NCBI GenBank assembly: GCA_963575745.1
Contig: CAUYUJ010015273.1
Span: 279,718-343,717, forward strand
Source of the DNA: Prorocentrum cordatum
Taxonomy: Eukaryota; Sar; Dinophyceae; Prorocentrales; Prorocentraceae
Reading direction: 5' to 3'
DNA length: 64,000 nt
Below, in pieces: positions 44,454 to 55,133 of the stretch. Both the position numbers and the translations under genes were made by a program. Numbering within the stretch: the first letter of the stretch is position 1; each line of letters begins with the position of its first letter. The notes beneath the pieces were generated by a model. It was not told the DNA's origin, did no database searches, and saw only the letters and a list, made by a program, of their open reading frames with translations.

Positions 44454-45533
44454 CTATACGACCACCCTTCGGGTGATAAGGAGGTTCGGGGGGGAGGGAG
44501 GAACCAACGTCTCACTCGATCGGTCTCGCTATCGATCTCGCTATCGATCCCACTATCGGTCTCGCTGGATCGATATCACTCGATCGATTTCGCAACCGAT
44601 CTCACTCGACCTACTTCATTTGATCGATCTCACAATCGATCTGACGATCGATCTCGCAATCGATCTCACTATCGATCTCACAATCGATATCACATTCGGT
44701 CTAACTATCGGTATCATTATCGACATCACAATCGATATCACAATCAACGTCACCAACATCATCGTCATCAACGTCATCAGCATCATCATCAGCATCATCG
44801 GGACACCATCATTCCCATCACCTCATCACCATCATCCTCAACATCACCATCACCATATCATCATCAGCATCGGGACACCATCATCATCACAATCATCCTC
44901 ATTCACATCATCGCCATCATTAACATCATCATATCGGGGCACCATCATCATCACCACCCTCACCATCATCATCATCATCAACATCGTCATCATCATCATC
45001 ATCGGGGCACCATCATCATCACCACCATCACCATCATCATCATCAACACCATCACCATCAACATCAACGGAACACTATCATCATCGGGACACCATCATCA
45101 TAACCATCATCATCATCAACATCATCGGGACACCATCATCATCAACAGCAACATCTTCATCACCATCATTGGGCCGCCATCTGCAAAATCACCATCATCA
45201 CCCCTATCATCATCCTCATCATCAACGTCATCATCATCATCGGGGCACCATCATCATCATGAACAACAACATCATCACCGGGACACCATCATCATCATCA
45301 ACAACACCACCATAATCCTCATCATCATCGGGACACCATCATCATCATCATCCTCATCATCATCATCAAGTCATATGATCATCATCAACATCATCAAGCT
45401 CATCAACACCATCATCATCGGGGCACCATCACCATCATCAGCAGCATCATCATCAGTAACATCATCATCATCATCCTCGGGGCACCATCATCATCATCAC
45501 CATCACCATCATCATCATCATCAACATCGACAA

Positions 45534-45585
<52 letters not shown>

Positions 45586-45890
45586 GGGACACCATCATCA
45601 TCACCACCATCATCATCATCATCATCATCATCACCTTCGGGACACCGACGGGACACCGGCGGGACACCGCGCGCCACCGGCCCCCGAGCGGGACACCGGC
45701 GGGACACCGCGCGCCACCGGCCGCCCGGTGGAGAATCATTTGGTCTGGCCGCGCCTCAGCCACAGGAGACTTTCTCTCGCCCGTCCACGCAGCTTCGCCT
45801 CGCCCGCACGGCACGCACGAACACGAAACCGAAACCGATTTCCCGGTAGGGGGGCGCTCCGTTCCACTTCGATCTCACCCCCTCACCTCC
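44454..45890 (+). repeat. Composite palindromic unit, copy 4 (forward)
   Basis: CTATACGACCACC at 44454, GATCTCACTATC repeats (44515-44750), ATC triplets with periodic GGGACACCATC (44755-45640), GGGACACCGGC repeats, and the conserved block ending TTCCACTTCGATCTC at about 45876. The forward counterpart of copies 2 and 3. Confidence 0.8.
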
Positions 45891-46484
45891 GATCTTATCC
45901 TATCCATCTGATCCCATCCAATCCAATACACCCAACCCAATCCATCAATCCATTTTTGTCGGCGCCTGGGCGCCAGGGTGGGCATTTGATATCAATCCCC
46001 CCCCAACCTCCTTATCGCCAGCAGGGCTGTCGTACAGGTATATAGCGGAGGTTGGGGGGTGAGATCGCAGTGAAACGGAGACCCCTCATTGGGACACCGG
46101 TTTCGGTTTCGTGTTCGTGTCGTGCGTGCGGGCGAGGCGAAGCTGCGCGTGATCTTCCTGTAGCTAGGCCGAAGTAGGAGCGAAAGTCCGTTTCGCGTCC
46201 GCTGGTGGCCGGGAGGTGTCCCAATTGGGCCGGGCGGTGTCCGGGGTGTCCCGGGTGTCAGTAGGAGCGGAAGTCCGTTTCCCGTCCGCCGGTGGCCAGG
46301 AGGTTTCCCAGTTGGGCCGGGCGGAGATAAAGAGAGAGAGAGAGGGCGAGAGAGAGAGAGAGACAGAGAGAGACAGAGAGAAAGATAGAGATGAGGTCAA
46401 GGTGGCAAAGTGGAGGTCAGTCAGGGTGGGCATTTGATCTCAATCCCCCCCAACCTCCTTATCGCCCGCAGTGCGGTCGTATAG
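45891..46484. repeat. Fragmentary composite units and (GA)n
   Basis: Terminal blocks in reverse orientation end at 46037 (GGCTGTCGTACAG) and 46484 (GCGGTCGTATAG), each preceded by the direct repeat GTGGGCATTTGAT. A variant conserved block lies at 46050-46270 and (GA)n at 46325-46392. Confidence 0.65.
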
Positions 46485-47035
46485 GTATATGTTAATACAC
46501 ACACACCCCTCTTTCGGCCTCTGGGGACGGCGTGAGGGCCCCGGGACCGTGAGAAACGGGTCCGGGGTGGAACACCGCAATGGATGGACCCTGGGAGGGG
46601 TCGGGGAAGGTCTGGGGACGGATTTTGAGTGGGTTTGGCTTCATCCCCCTCCTGACCGATTTCCCCTGCAGACCTCCCCGCCGCCTCTACGTCTGGGGGG
46701 GGCTAAAATCATGAGCTGACAGCTAGCACCCATACCGATGCGACCCTTAGATTTCTTGGGATAGAATTCCATGGGATTTATGGGTGCGTGTTGTCGGATA
46801 GGGGTGCCCACTTGAACGGGAGCCCCCACTCGGGGTCCGACAACCCGCGCCCTTACCTATAGCGCCTTCACCTCCGTGCCCTTGCCCACTCCTCCTCTCT
46901 ATAGGTTCAATTTCGTGCTGTTCACTCATCATGAACGGTGCGGTGATCAGAGGAGGGCGAGTTGAGACAGCGGTAGTTGGCCTTCGGGGGGGCCCCTCGT
47001 CGCCACGGCTGGACGCAGCTCGCAGCTCGCAGCAG
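46485..47035. other. Intergenic, no gene recognised
   Basis: Contains one diverged copy of the GGGCCCCGGGACCGT repeat at about 46510-46610. Nothing coding. Confidence 0.4.
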
Positions 47036-47122
47036 GAGGAGGAGGAGGAGGAGGAGGAGGAGGAGGAGGAGGAGGAGGAGGAGGACGGCGGAAGAGGAGG
47101 AGGAGGAGGAGGAGGAGGAGCC
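47036..47122. repeat. (GAG)n microsatellite
   Basis: Pure GGA triplets, not bounded by obvious inverted repeats. Confidence 0.95.
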
Positions 47123-47733
47123 AGATCCCCTCGCGTCGTGGGACGCATCATGACGGGAGGTTTCTACACGTTTTCGGCTTCAGGGGGCCTTCTCCGCGCC
47201 CCCCAGGACTGTCCAACAACAATTTCCTGATGTGAGACACAGGCTCCAGGGAAGGGTGCAGACTTCTGGGGGCCCCGTATTGGCAAAAACACGACGTGAG
47301 CGACTCAAAGAAACCGGGTCGTCTGCGCCGACGTTGGCGCGTGAGCTGCCCGCGTAAGGTCGCGCGTGGGCGCCCTCGTCTACACTGTGACGTGCCGCGC
47401 TTGCGGCCTGCGTGAGCCACTGCGTAGGTCGCCGCGTCCTCTCGCGTAAGGCCCGTTTTTGGTCGTCGCCCACATGGAGTTTCTGGGGAGTCCGTGGGGA
47501 TTCCGGGTGTCCGCATGGTTTTGGGGCCTGGGTCGTTCTCCGAGGACGCCCCCGAGCGGCCGGGGCCGCTGAGGACGTCCCCCCAGACCCCGCGCGGTGG
47601 CGAGGCGTGCGGTGGGGCCCTTTGTTTGGGGTGCCGAGGTCCGCGTGCGGCTGTCGCCGCACCGTCTTGGAGCCCCGAGGGGGGTCAGCGCCACCGAGGT
47701 GGGTGGCCGTGGCGGGTGCCCTGGCGGCGTGCG
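47123..47733. other. Intergenic, no gene recognised
   Basis: G+C-rich non-repetitive DNA. One GGGCCCC-type repeat remnant at about 47165-47275. Confidence 0.4.
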
Positions 47734-47737
47734 CAAG

Positions 47738-47942
47738 TTGATGGGCCTGTTTTCCACCACCACCACCATAAGCTGGAGGGGGGAAGGAGGTGGAGGAGGA
47801 GGAGGAGGAGGAGGAGGAGGAGGAGGTGAAGGAGGAGGAGGAGGAGGAGGAGGAGAGGAGGAGGAGGAGGAGGAGGAGGAGGAGCCCCTCCCCCTCCAAC
47901 TTATGGTGGTGGTGGTGGTGGTGGTGGAAAACAGGCCCATCA
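47738..47942. mobile_element. TIR element family beta, copy 1 (205 bp, GGA core)
   Basis: Left end TTGATGGGCCTGTTTTCC, (CCA)n, TAAGCTGGAGG. Right end CCTCCAACTTATGG, (TGG)n, AAAACAGGCCCATCA: inverted repeats of about 40 bases around a (GGA)n core. Flanked by identical 4-bp direct repeats CAAG at 47734-47737 and 47943-47946. Encodes nothing. Confidence 0.85.
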
Positions 47943-48394
47943 CAAGAGGGTTGCAGGGGAGCGCGCCGCTTTGGCGCTCGGGATGCTGCAGGGGAGGGCG
48001 CCGGGAACGTCTTCCTGCGTCGGCCACGGGGCCCCGTCTCGCGGAGTACTCGTCGGGGTGGCGCCGGGTGCGGGACCAGAGCTGGCCGTGCGGATCCGTG
48101 GGCCAGTCTCCACTGCTCTCCTGGCTTACCTCGGCGGAGCAACTGGACCGAGGCCGCGGAGCAACTGAAACCAAGCGGCGGAGCAACTGACACCAAGCGG
48201 AGGAGCGGCGGAGCAACTGAGCCAGTTGTTGGCCCAGTTGCTCCGCCCGCCCATCTCAGTTGCTCCGCCCGCCCCCCGTCCCCCCTGCGCCTCTGGGGCA
48301 GTCTCAGTTGCACCTGGGGTGGTTGCAGTTGCCGCAACAGAACCCAAGCGGCGAAGGGCGTGGAGGAGGGGGACGAGGCGGAGGAACGGAACGG
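47943..48394. repeat. Inverted cluster of GGAGCAACTGA repeats
   Basis: Several GGAGCAACTGA blocks at about 48135-48220 face TCAGTTGCTCCGCC blocks at about 48235-48310, with a perfect 13-bp stem at 48207-48219 and 48235-48247. The CAGTTGCTCCGCCCGCC motif recurs throughout 52905-53960. Confidence 0.7.
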
Positions 48395-48462
48395 GAGAGG
48401 AGGAGGAGGAGGAGGAGGGGGAGGAGGAGGAGGAGGAGGAGGAGGAGGAGGAGGAGGAGGGC
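48395..48462. repeat. (GAG)n microsatellite
   Basis: GGA triplets. Confidence 0.95.
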
Positions 48463-48499
48463 TATCGGAAGCGAGCGGGCGAGAACGCAAATAACATTG

Positions 48500-49240
48500 A
48501 TTTTCTATGGGTGTTTGAAAGTTTTTGGCTTCTTGAGCCTCCTTGGGAAGCTTTTTGGACTCCTGGAGCCGTCTCGGGGCGGTCTTGGGCCCTGTTGGAG
48601 CGTCTTCGAGGCCATCTTGAGGAATCTTGCGCCATCTTGGGCGAAACAGTACCCTCTGGCACCTCGCGGGGCGCCTCTTGGGCCCGTCTTGGGGTGCCTC
48701 TGGGCCCCTCCGAGGGCCCTGGGAAGGGTGCAAGAGGGCCCCTAGAGGGCTCCCAGAGGCCCCCAAGGGGGCTCCAAGAGGCCCCGAAGAGGGCCCAGGA
48801 GTACATTATAAAACAAGCTGTTTTTATAAGCTGGCCTGGTGCCCTCTTGGGCCCGTCTTGGGGCGCCTTTGAGCCCCCCCGAACGCCCTGGGAAGAGTCC
48901 AAGAGGGCCCCTACAGGGCTCCCAGAGGCCCCCAAGAGGGCTCCAAGAGGCCCCCGAAAGGGCCCAGGAGTACGTTATAAAACAGGCTTTTTTATAAGCT
49001 GTCCTGGGGCCCTCTTGGGCCCCTCTTGGGGCGCCTTTGGGCCCCTCCGAACGCCCTGGTACGGGTCCAAGAGGGCACCGCAGGGCTGCAGGAGGCCCCC
49101 AAGAAGGCTCCAAGAGGCCCCCAAGAAGGCCCCGCAGTACCTTACAAAACAAGCTGTTTTTATAAGCTGTCCTGGGGCCCTCTTAGGCCCGTCTTGGGGC
49201 GCCTCTGGGCCTCTCGGAAGGATATGGGAAGGGTCCAATA
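48500..49240. repeat. 169-bp tandem repeat, array 1
   Basis: The anchor AGTACGTTATAAAACA and variants starts at 48801, 48970 and 49138, spacing 169 and 168. Each unit has TGTTTTTATAAGCTG (an A/T-rich island), then GGCCCTCTTGGGCCCGTCTTGG and GGTCCAAGAGGGCCCC-type GC-rich arms. The same unit forms array 2 at 52010-52740. Confidence 0.85.
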
Positions 49241-50857
49241 GGGCCCCTAACGGGCGGGTCGGGTCGGGCCGGGCGGGACATTAAAGTATGATGCGTCATC
49301 GAGTTGGCACGCGAGTACCCTAACGGGCGGGTCGGGTCGGGTCGGGCGGGCGGACCCTAACGGGCGGGTCGGGTCGGGTCGGGCGGGACATTAAAGTATG
49401 GTGCGTCACTTGGCACGCGAGTGCCCTAACGGGCGGGTCGGGTCGGGTCGGGCGGGCGGACCCTAACGGGCGGGTCGGGTCGGGCCGGGCGGGACATTAA
49501 AGTATGGTGCATCATCGAGTTGGCACGCGAGTACCCTGACGGGCAGGTCGGGTCGGGTCGGGCGGGACATTAAAGTATGGTGCATCACCGAGTTGGCACG
49601 CGAGTGCCCTAACGGGCGGGACGGGTCGGGTCGGGCGGGCGGACCCTAACGGGCGGGGCGGGTCGGGTCGGGCGGGACATTAAAGTATGATGCATCATCG
49701 AGTTGGCACACGAGTACCCTAACAGGCGGGACGGATCGGGTCGGGCGGGCAGACCCTAACGGGCGGGACGGGTCGGTTCGGGCGGGCGGACCCTAACGGG
49801 CGGGACGGGTCGGGTCGGGCGGGCGGTCCCTAACGGGCGGGTCGGGTCGGGTCGGGCAGGACATTAAAGTATGATGCGACATCGAGTTGGCACGCGAGTA
49901 CCCTAACGGGCGGAACGGGTCGGGACGGGCGGGCAGACCCTAACGGGCGGGTCGGGTCGGGTCGGGCGGGCGGGCCCGAACGGGAGGGTCGGGTCGGGCC
50001 GGGCGGGACATTAAAGTATGGTGCATCGCCGAGTTGGCACGCGAGTGCCCTAACGGGCGGGTCGGGTCGGGTCGGGCGGGCGGACCCTCACGGGCAGGTC
50101 GGGTCGGGTCGGGCGGGACATTAAAGTATGTTGCATCACAGAGTTGGCACGCGAGTACCCTAACGGGCGGGACGGGTCGGGTCGGGCGGGCGGACCCTAA
50201 CGGGCGGGCCGGGTCCGACCCTAACGGGCGGGTCGGGTCGGGTCGGGTCGGGCGGGACATTAAAATATGATGCATCATCGAATTGGCACGCGAGTACCCT
50301 AGCGGGACGGGTCGGGTCGGGTCGGGCGGGCGGACCCTAACGGGCGGGTCGGGTCGGTTCGGGCGGGCGGACCTTAACGGGCGAGTCGGGTCGGGTCGGG
50401 CGGGACATTAAAGTATGGTGCATCATCGAGTTGGCACGCGAGTACCCTAACAGGCGGGACGGATCGGGTCGGGCGGGCAGACCCTAACGAGCGGGACGGG
50501 TCGGTTCGGGCGGGCGGACCCTAACGGGCGGGACGGATCGGGTCGGGCGGGCGGCCCCTAACGGGCGGGTCGGGTCGGGTCGGGCAGGACATTAAAGTAT
50601 GATGCGACATCGAGTTGGCACGCGAGTACCCTAACGGGCGGGACGGGTCGGGTTGGGCGGGCGGACCCTAACGGGCGGGTCGGGTCGGGTCGGGCGGGCG
50701 GACCCTAACGGGCGGGACGGGTCGGGCCGGGCGGGACATTAAAGTATGGTGCGTCGCCGAGTTGGCACGCAAGTAACCTAACGGGCGGGTCGGGTCGGGT
50801 CGGGCGGGCGGACCCTCACGGGCGGGTCGGGTCGGGCGGGACATTAAAGTATGGTGC
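49241..50857. repeat. Higher-order CCCTAACGGGCGGGTCGGG repeat
   Basis: A GC-rich 30-40-base minisatellite (CCCTAACGGGCGGGTCGGGT, GGGCGGGCGGA) is regularly punctuated by the A/T-containing spacer ACATTAAAGTATG...GAGTTGGCACGCGAGTA. The ACATTAAA block occurs 13 times, at 74-bp spacing or with extra GC-rich units. Confidence 0.9.
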
Positions 50858-51004
50858 ATCACAACGACGACGACCACGACGACGACCACGACGACGACGG
50901 CGGCGGCGGCGACGACGACGACGACCACGACGACGACCACGACGACGACGACGACGACGATCACGACGACGACGGCGACTACGAGGGGGATAGTGATGAG
51001 CCCG

Positions 51005-51042
51005 TTTTTCCCGGCCGTAAGCGTCCTTACGGCCGGGAAAAA
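51005..51042. repeat. Perfect 17-bp hairpin A in (GAC)n
   Basis: TTTTTCCCGGCCGTAAG (51005-51021) pairs with 51026-51042 over a 4-base loop. Preceded by GCGACTACGAG. Not a bacterial terminator. Confidence 0.85.
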
Positions 51043-51143
51043 AAAACACGACGACGGCGACGACGACGACCACGACGACGACCACGACCACGACGACGAC
51101 GACGACGACAGCGACGGCGACGACGACGACCACGACGACGACC

Positions 51144-51234
<91 letters not shown>

Positions 51235-51770
51235 AGGGGGTGGAGCCAGCTCCCCGCTCGAGATTTCCGCGGGCCACTGCGACAGGCCACATCGCCGTCC
51301 CACTTCCGACCCTCGTCGTCGCCGCCGCCGTCGTCGTCGCCGTTTCCGTCGCCGCCGCTGTCGCCGCCGCTGTCGCCGCCGCCGCCGCTGTCGCCGTCGC
51401 CGTCGCCGACGCCGCCGTCGTCGTCGTCGTTTTTCGTCGAGGATCGAACTTCGAGGTCCGAGGAGGTTTTTGCTGGGTTTTTAAGTGTTCTCGGCCTCGG
51501 GAGGCCGTTTTCGGGCCCCGGGACTGGGGCGAAAAATTCCGTTCCGGGGGTGCTGGAATCGCCACGAACGGCCGCCGGAGAGCCGACGGCGTGTCGCTGG
51601 GGAGGCGACGGCGGCGGCGGCGGCCCGCCGCGGTCCGTGTCGCTGGGGAGGCGACGGCGGCGGCGGCGGCAGTGGCGACGACGACGACGACGACGACGAT
51701 CAAGACGACGACGACGACGACGACGATCAAGACGACGACGGCGACTACGAGAGAGATAATGATGAGCGCG

Positions 51771-51808
51771 TTTTTCCCGGCCGTAAGCATCCTTACGGCC
51801 TGAAAAAA
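51771..51808. repeat. 17-bp hairpin B in (GAC)n
   Basis: Same left arm as hairpin A. The right arm has one mismatch (CCTGAAAA for CCGGGAAA). Also preceded by GCGACTACGAG and ATGATGAGC. Confidence 0.8.
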
Positions 51809-51907
51809 AAACGCGACGACGACGACCACTACGACGACCACGACGACGACCACGACGACGACGACGACGACCACGACGACGACGACGACGACGACGGCGA
51901 CGGCGTC

Positions 51908-51954
<47 letters not shown>

Positions 51955-52009
51955 TGACGGCGACGGACAACTGGTGCGTTTGGACCCCGGGAGGGATCTG
52001 GGGACCCGT

Positions 52010-52740
52010 CTTTGAGCCCCTCCGAGGTCTCTGGGAAGGGTCCAAGAGGGCCCCTAGAGGGCTCCCAGAGGCCCCCAAGGGGGCTCCAAGAGGCCCCCAA
52101 GAGGGCTCAGGAGTACGTTATAAAACAAACTGTTTTTATAAGCTGTCCTGGGGCCCTCTTGGGCCCGTCTTGGGGCGCCTCTGGGCCCCTCCGAGGGCCC
52201 TGGGAAGGGTCCAAGAGGGCCCCAAGAGGGCTCCCAGAGGCCCCCAGAGGGGGCTCCAAGAGGACCCGAAGAGGGCCCAGGAGTACGTTATAAAACAAGC
52301 TGTTTTTATGAGCTGTCCTGGGGCTCACTTGGGCCCGTGTTGGGGCGCCTGTGGGCCCCTCCGAGGGCCCTGGGGAGGCTCCAATAGGGGCCCTAGAGGG
52401 CTCCCAGAGGCCCCCAGGGGGGCTCCAAGAGGCCCCGAAGAGGGCCCAGGAGTACGTTATAAAACAAGGTGTTTTTATAAGCTGGCCTGGTGCCCTGTTG
52501 GGCCCGTCTTGGGGCGCCTTTGAGCCCCCCCGAACCTTCTGGGAAGGGTCCAAGAGGGCCCCCAGAGGGCTCCCAGAGGCCCCCAAGGGGGCTCCGAGAG
52601 GCCCCCAAGAGGGCCCAGGAGTACGTTATAAAACAATCTGTTTTTATCAGCTGCCCTGGTCCCCTCTTGGGCCTGTCTTGGGGCGCCTTTGGGCCCCTCC
52701 GAACGCCCTGGGCAGGCTCCGAACGTCTTGGGCCTGTCTT
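52010..52740. repeat. 169-bp tandem repeat, array 2
   Basis: Anchors AGTACGTTATAAAACA at 52113, 52283, 52452 and 52621 (spacing 170, 169, 169). Same unit as 48500-49240. Confidence 0.9.
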
Positions 52741-52904
52741 GGGGCCGCCTTTGGGCCCGTCGGAAGGCTCTGGGAGCCCCCCGCCCTCCGTCGAGCCCCC
52801 CCGCGGCACGCGCGGCCCCGGGTGCAGCTGGGACCGGAGCGTTGCTCCCTGCAAGGGTCCAGGAGGGCCTCTCTCGGGCCCTTCGCGGAAGCCCTCTTGG
52901 CGCA

Positions 52905-53960
52905 TGGGGCAGCCTGGGGCAGTCTGGGTCAGTCTGGGTCAGTTGGGTCAGTTGGGTCAGTTGGGTCAGTTGCTGGCCCAGTTGCTCCGCCCACCCGTTT
53001 CAGTTGCTCCGCCCGCCCCCCGGCCCCCTTGGCAGTCTGGGGCAGTCTGGGGCAGTCTGGGGCAGTCTGGGGCAGTCTGGGGCAGTCTGGGGCCTGTCTG
53101 GGGCAGTCTGGGGCAGTCTGGGGCAGTCTGGGGCAGTCTGGGGCAGTCTGGGGCAGTCTGGGCCAGTTGGGGCACTCTGGGGCAGCCTGGGGCAGTCTGG
53201 GGCAGTGTGGGGCAGTCTGGGGCAGTCTGGGTCAGTTGGGTCAGTTGGGTCAGTTGGGTCAGTTGGGTCAATTGGGTCAGTTGGGTCAGTTGGGTCAGTT
53301 GCTGGCCCAGTTGCTCCGCCCACCCGTCTCAGTTGCTCCGCCCGCCCCCCGGCCCCCTTGGCAGTCTGGGGCAGTCTGGGGCAGTCTGGGGCAGTCTGGG
53401 GCCTGTCTGGGGCCAGTCTGGGGCAGTCTGGGGCAGTCTGAGGCAGTCTGGGGCAGTCTGGGGCAGTCTGGGCCAGTTGGGGCCCTCTGGGGCAGCCTGG
53501 GGCAGTCTGGGGCAGTGTGGGGCAGTCTGGGGCAGTCTGGGGCAGTCTGGGTCAGTTGGGTCAGTTGGGTCAGTTGCTGGCCCACCCGTCTCAGTTGCTC
53601 CGCCCGCCCCCGGCCCCCTTGGCAGTCTGGGGCAGTCTGGGACAGTCAGGGGCAGTCTGGGACAGTCTGGGGCAGTCTGGGGCAGTCTGGGGCAGTCTGG
53701 GGCACTTTGGGGCAGTCTGGGCCAGTCTGGGGCAGTCTGGGGCAGTCTGGGACGGTGGGGCAGTTGGGGCGGTCTGGGGCAGTGTGGGGCAGTCTGGGTC
53801 AGTTGGGTCAGTTGGGTCAGTTGGGTCAGTTGCTGGCCCAGTTGCTCCGCCCACCCGTCTCAGTTGCTCCGCCCGCCTCCCGGCCCCCTAGGCGCCACCG
53901 GGGGCGGTCTCAGTTGCAACTGGGGTGGTTTCAGTTGCTCCGCCAATTGCTTCCTACTTC
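52905..53960. repeat. GGCAGTCTGG 10-bp repeat in higher-order units
   Basis: Runs of GGGGCAGTCT and GGGTCAGTTG 10-base repeats are divided by a conserved spacer GGCCCAGTTGCTCCGCCCACC...TCAGTTGCTCCGCCCGCC at about 52976, 53306, 53580 and 53837. The 500-600-codon frames across it (repeating GSLGQSGAVW) are artefacts. Confidence 0.9.
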
Positions 53961-54180
53961 TCCTCCTTCTCCTTCACCTCTTCCTCTTCCTCCTCCTCCT
54001 CCTCCTCCTCCTCCTCTTCGACTCGTCCGCGCCAGTCTCCGAGGTTTTTTAACGAGGTGCCGAGCCATCCGGAGCGCCCGCGAAGCCCAGGGCGGGGCTC
54101 CAGGGATAATTTTGGGGGCTCGTCCAGGTACGCCCGAGGACCCACGCTGGAGGTCTCTTCGGCGCCGGACTCCTTAACAG
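53961..54180. other. (CTC)n and unassigned DNA
   Basis: CTC triplets at about 53980-54015, then non-repetitive sequence. Confidence 0.5.
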
Positions 54181-54335
54181 GCTACACGTGTATAATAGAA
54201 CAGTGGCTCTTCGCCGGAGTGACCTGCGGCGCGCGGTCTTCGGCGGGCGCGGGCGGGCCGGACCTCATCACGCAGGTCGCCGCGGCCACATCGCGTGCAG
54301 GGGTCGGCAGGCCGCGCACCAAAGGCCACCAGCGG
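54181..54335. mobile_element. TIR element family alpha, eroded copy 3
   Basis: GCTACACGTG, CTTCGCCGGAGTGACC and GCCGCGCACCAAAGG match the family, but the right end (CACTCTT...) is lost. Confidence 0.45.
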
Positions 54336-54527
54336 GGGGGATCGGCAGGGCAGCGGAAGCCGTGGGAGTAACACGGCGGCGGGTCCATTTGGCGGAAGCC
54401 AGCGGAAGGCCGGCGGTGGCGTTTCGCGGGGCCTCCAGGCGAAAAGGGGGGAGGGGGGGGCTCTGGCTCCCATAGTTTCTGGGAGGGGAGGGGAGGGGCA
54501 AGGGAGGGGAGGGGATGGATCAGGAGG

Positions 54528-54672
54528 GGGAAGAACACAGACACAATCAATCGTCGATCCCCAGGGGAATATTGGAAAATATGGGGGGAAGACGAAAGTT
54601 AAACGAATATGGACAAATAGGGGAATCCTGGGATTTGTGTGTATTTATTAGTGTGTCTCTGGGCCCCTCCAG
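54528..54672. repeat. Dispersed repeat family gamma, copy 2
   Basis: GAACACAGACACAATCAATCG, GTCGATCCCCAGGGG, GGAATCCTGGGATTTGTGT and GTGTGTCTCTGGGCCCCTCC, in the order seen at 57800-57950. Confidence 0.65.
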
Positions 54673-54818
54673 TAAGGGATGGGAGGGGATGGAAGGGTGG
54701 TCGGGGGAGCGGCGAGGGACACGGTGGAGCTGCCCCCCTGCCTGCTGCCCCTGGCCCGTGGTGCCGCTGGCCCGCCCGCTCTTCGGGGGGCGACGAGAGC
54801 GGTGTCCAAGGAGCTTTG

Positions 54819-55133
54819 CCGCCGTCGGGGGCGCCTGCTCCCCGACGGCGGCAAAGTTTGCACCCCTACGGGAAGAGGAGGAGGAGGAGGAGGAGGAGGA
54901 GGAGGAGGAGGGAGGAGGAGGAGGAGGAGGAGGAGGAGCAGGAGGAGCAGGAGGGAGGAGGAGGAGGAGGAGGAGGAGGAGGAGGAGGAGGAGGAGAGGA
55001 GGAGGAGGAGGAGAGGAGAGGAGAGAGGAGGAGGAGGAGGAGGAGGAGGAGGAGGAGGAGGAGGAGGAGGAGGAGTGCCTCGTAGGGGTGTAAACTTTGA
55101 AGCCGCCCAGGGGGCAGGCGTCCCCGACGGCGG
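54819..55133. mobile_element. TIR element delta with (GAG)n core
   Basis: Left arm 54819-54870 (CCGCCGTCGGGG to TTGCACCCCTACG) and right arm 55081-55133 (CGTAGGGGTGTAAACTTTG to CCCCGACGGCGG) are inverted copies over about 52 bases. Between them is a 210-bp GGA/GAG triplet array. The left arm also holds a perfect 17-bp hairpin (54814-54830 with 54840-54856). No flanking duplication was found. Confidence 0.7.

Larger units (their letters stand above)
50860..51965. repeat. (GAC)n arrays with embedded inverted segment
   Basis: Nearly pure GAC/GGC triplets at about 50865-51235 and 51670-51955. A (GTC)n-type tract in opposite orientation at about 51313-51435 and a non-repetitive stretch at 51436-51590 separate them. 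No gene. Confidence 0.9.

Noticed and set aside
49241-50857. CCCTAAC blocks as interstitial telomere
   Set aside because: The hexamer is always embedded in CCCTAACGGGCGGG and never in tandem; there is no run of the TTTAGGG-type repeat.
49241-50857. CRISPR array
   Set aside because: Repeats and spacers are both repetitive, the genome is eukaryotic and there are no cas genes.
51005-51042. Rho-independent terminator
   Set aside because: Hairpin with T/A runs, but inside a eukaryotic triplet array with no upstream gene and the T run on the wrong side for a plus-strand transcript.
52351-54177. 608-codon frame with repeating GSLGQSGAVW
   Set aside because: A 10-base tandem repeat reads the same in all three frames every 30 bases; no independent protein evidence.
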